The notes beneath the pieces are model-generated. The model saw only the letters and a program-made list of their open reading frames with translations, did not search any database and had not been told where the DNA came from. A DNA stretch of 7,533 nucleotides. It comes from Rikenellaceae bacterium UBA1749. GTDB lineage: Bacteria; Bacteroidota; Bacteroidia; Bacteroidales; Rikenellaceae. The stretch lies in NCBI GenBank assembly GCA_002315675.1, contig DCHP01000121.1, forward strand, positions 1-7,533, written 5' to 3'. The number at the start of each line of letters is the position of its first letter. Position 1 is the first letter of the stretch. This document shows, piece by piece, positions 6,703 to 7,533 of the stretch. The position numbers and the translations under genes are program-made.

Positions 6703-6718
6703 TCACCTCAAAGGGTGA
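6703..6718 (-). other. Small second hairpin in the 3' untranslated region
   Basis: TCACC (6703-6707) pairs with GGTGA (6714-6718) in a 5-bp stem with a 6-nt loop, between the stop codon of the right-edge gene and its terminator. No T-tract follows directly. It may add 3'-end stability to the mRNA; it is short enough to be chance. Confidence 0.3.
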
Positions 6719-6732
6719 TATATGAACCAATT

Positions 6733-7533
6733 TTATTTAGATTCTTTTGCTTTGATAACTACAACGATGTTATCAGTTACATCACCGAATGCATATGTAA
6801 TTGTTACAGGGATTGTAACTGTTACATCTGACTTCATTTCAGCATCAGTAACCTGGAATGACATAACACCTGTTGCATCTAGAGAAAGATTCAAGTGAGC
6901 TTCACTACCATCAGCATAAGCCTGAGTCATCTTAGCCCAGTCATACTTAACACCAAACTGTTTGTAAGGAGCAGCTGAGTAACCAAATGAATCCAACTGG
7001 AATGTTGAGATAAGGATATCTTCAGATTCCTCTTCACCTGCAGTAATATACTTGTTACCCTTAATGTCAGTAACAGTTGTACCACTTATAACTTTAACCT
7101 CGTTCAATACATTTGGTTTATATGTATAATCAAATGACTTTTCAGCAAGATTAATTGGAAGTGCAGTTTCAACTGTAAAGTTATCCTGGGCAAGAGCTAC
7201 AGAGTTTTTGCCGTCAGTCATAACTAGTTTAGCTGCAACTGGAGCAGATGATGCAGTCTTAGATTTAAGATCACCATAAGTCAAGACATTACTGTTTGCA
7301 CCAATTACTTTGATGTTTGGATAATCCTCAGCTTTACCATTCACTTCGTATACAACTTTACAATTTTCTGGTTTAGCAGGTGAAACTGTATGGAAATTTG
7401 TCATGTCAACATTCTTGATAGTCCAGATACCATCAACCAACCAACCAGCTGCTTCAGCTTTAGCATCTTTAATGTAAGACTGTTCTGGTACAAGAGTATA
7501 CTCTTGAGGTGTTGATTCCATTTGAAAAAGGGG
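6733..7533 (-). CDS. Unrecognised beta-rich, probably secreted protein, 3' part only
   Basis: 266 codons lie in the window and the frame is still open at the right edge. An ATG at 7521 exists, but there is no signal peptide after it and the four codons before it (PLFQ) are open, so the real start is probably outside. I do not recognise the family. The sequence is rich in alternating Val/Thr/Ile strands, for example VTVTIPVTITYAFGDVT near the C-terminus, with few Cys, and has the look of Ig-like domains in Bacteroidota surface or secreted proteins. No T9SS-type C-terminal sorting domain, membrane segment or catalytic motif is evident. Codon use differs from the operon genes: 13 of 14 Gly are GGT (the other GGC), and only 1 of 15 Ile is ATA. 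That suggests high expression. A strong terminator follows. Export and abundance are inferred, not seen. Confidence 0.8.
   Translation of the reverse strand, partial: PLFQMESTPQEYTLVPEQSYIKDAKAEAAGWLVDGIWTIKNVDMTNFHTVSPAKPENCKVVYEVNGKAEDYPNIKVIGANSNVLTYGDLKSKTASSAPVAAKLVMTDGKNSVALAQDNFTVETALPINLAEKSFDYTYKPNVLNEVKVISGTTVTDIKGNKYITAGEEESEDILISTFQLDSFGYSAAPYKQFGVKYDWAKMTQAYADGSEAHLNLSLDATGVMSFQVTDAEMKSDVTVTIPVTITYAFGDVTDNIVVVIKAKESK

Noticed and set aside
6703..6718. Second hairpin as a separate terminator
   Set aside because: The stem is only 5 bp and no T-tract follows; the hairpin at 6670-6697 explains termination.

Overview
The window looks like chromosomal DNA of a member of the Bacteroidota, most likely order Bacteroidales. 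The evidence is low to moderate GC by eye, A/T-rich leaders with almost no Shine-Dalgarno sequences, a TAnnTTTG-type -7 promoter element, the Bacteroidota form of the RNA polymerase omega subunit, and the order bamD-rpoZ-coaBC-recN. A family or genus cannot be fixed from the sequence alone. No mobile element, tRNA, rRNA or CRISPR array was seen.

All supported genes lie on the minus strand, so the window is read from right to left. At the right edge (6733-7533) is the 3' part of an unrecognised, probably secreted, beta-rich protein. Its codon choice resembles that of a highly expressed gene, and a clear Rho-independent terminator follows it (6659-6697). A compact control region comes next, with a TATCTTTG -7 element (6632-6639) and a small leader hairpin (6603-6620).

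A tight five-gene block follows: bamD (outer-membrane assembly lipoprotein with an unusual charged C-terminal tail), rpoZ (omega), coaBC (coenzyme A synthesis), recN (double-strand break repair) and a long RelA/SpoT-family (p)ppGpp synthetase. Gaps are 14 nt, 24 nt, a 1-nt stop/start overlap (TAATG) and 6 nt, so the five genes are probably one operon. The last 139 bases (1-139) hold no convincing gene; they carry a 10-bp inverted repeat and possibly the first codons of a next gene.

The genes are housekeeping functions that link envelope assembly, transcription, cofactor supply, DNA repair and starvation signalling. The most functional link is omega together with a (p)ppGpp synthetase, which recalls the E. 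coli rpoZ-spoT operon. I see no clear new multi-gene system. The points most worth a second look are the unknown right-edge protein, the synthetase's decayed hydrolase site beside a bifunctional-type synthetase motif, two swapped catalytic positions in the CoaC half of CoaBC, and the BamD tail.
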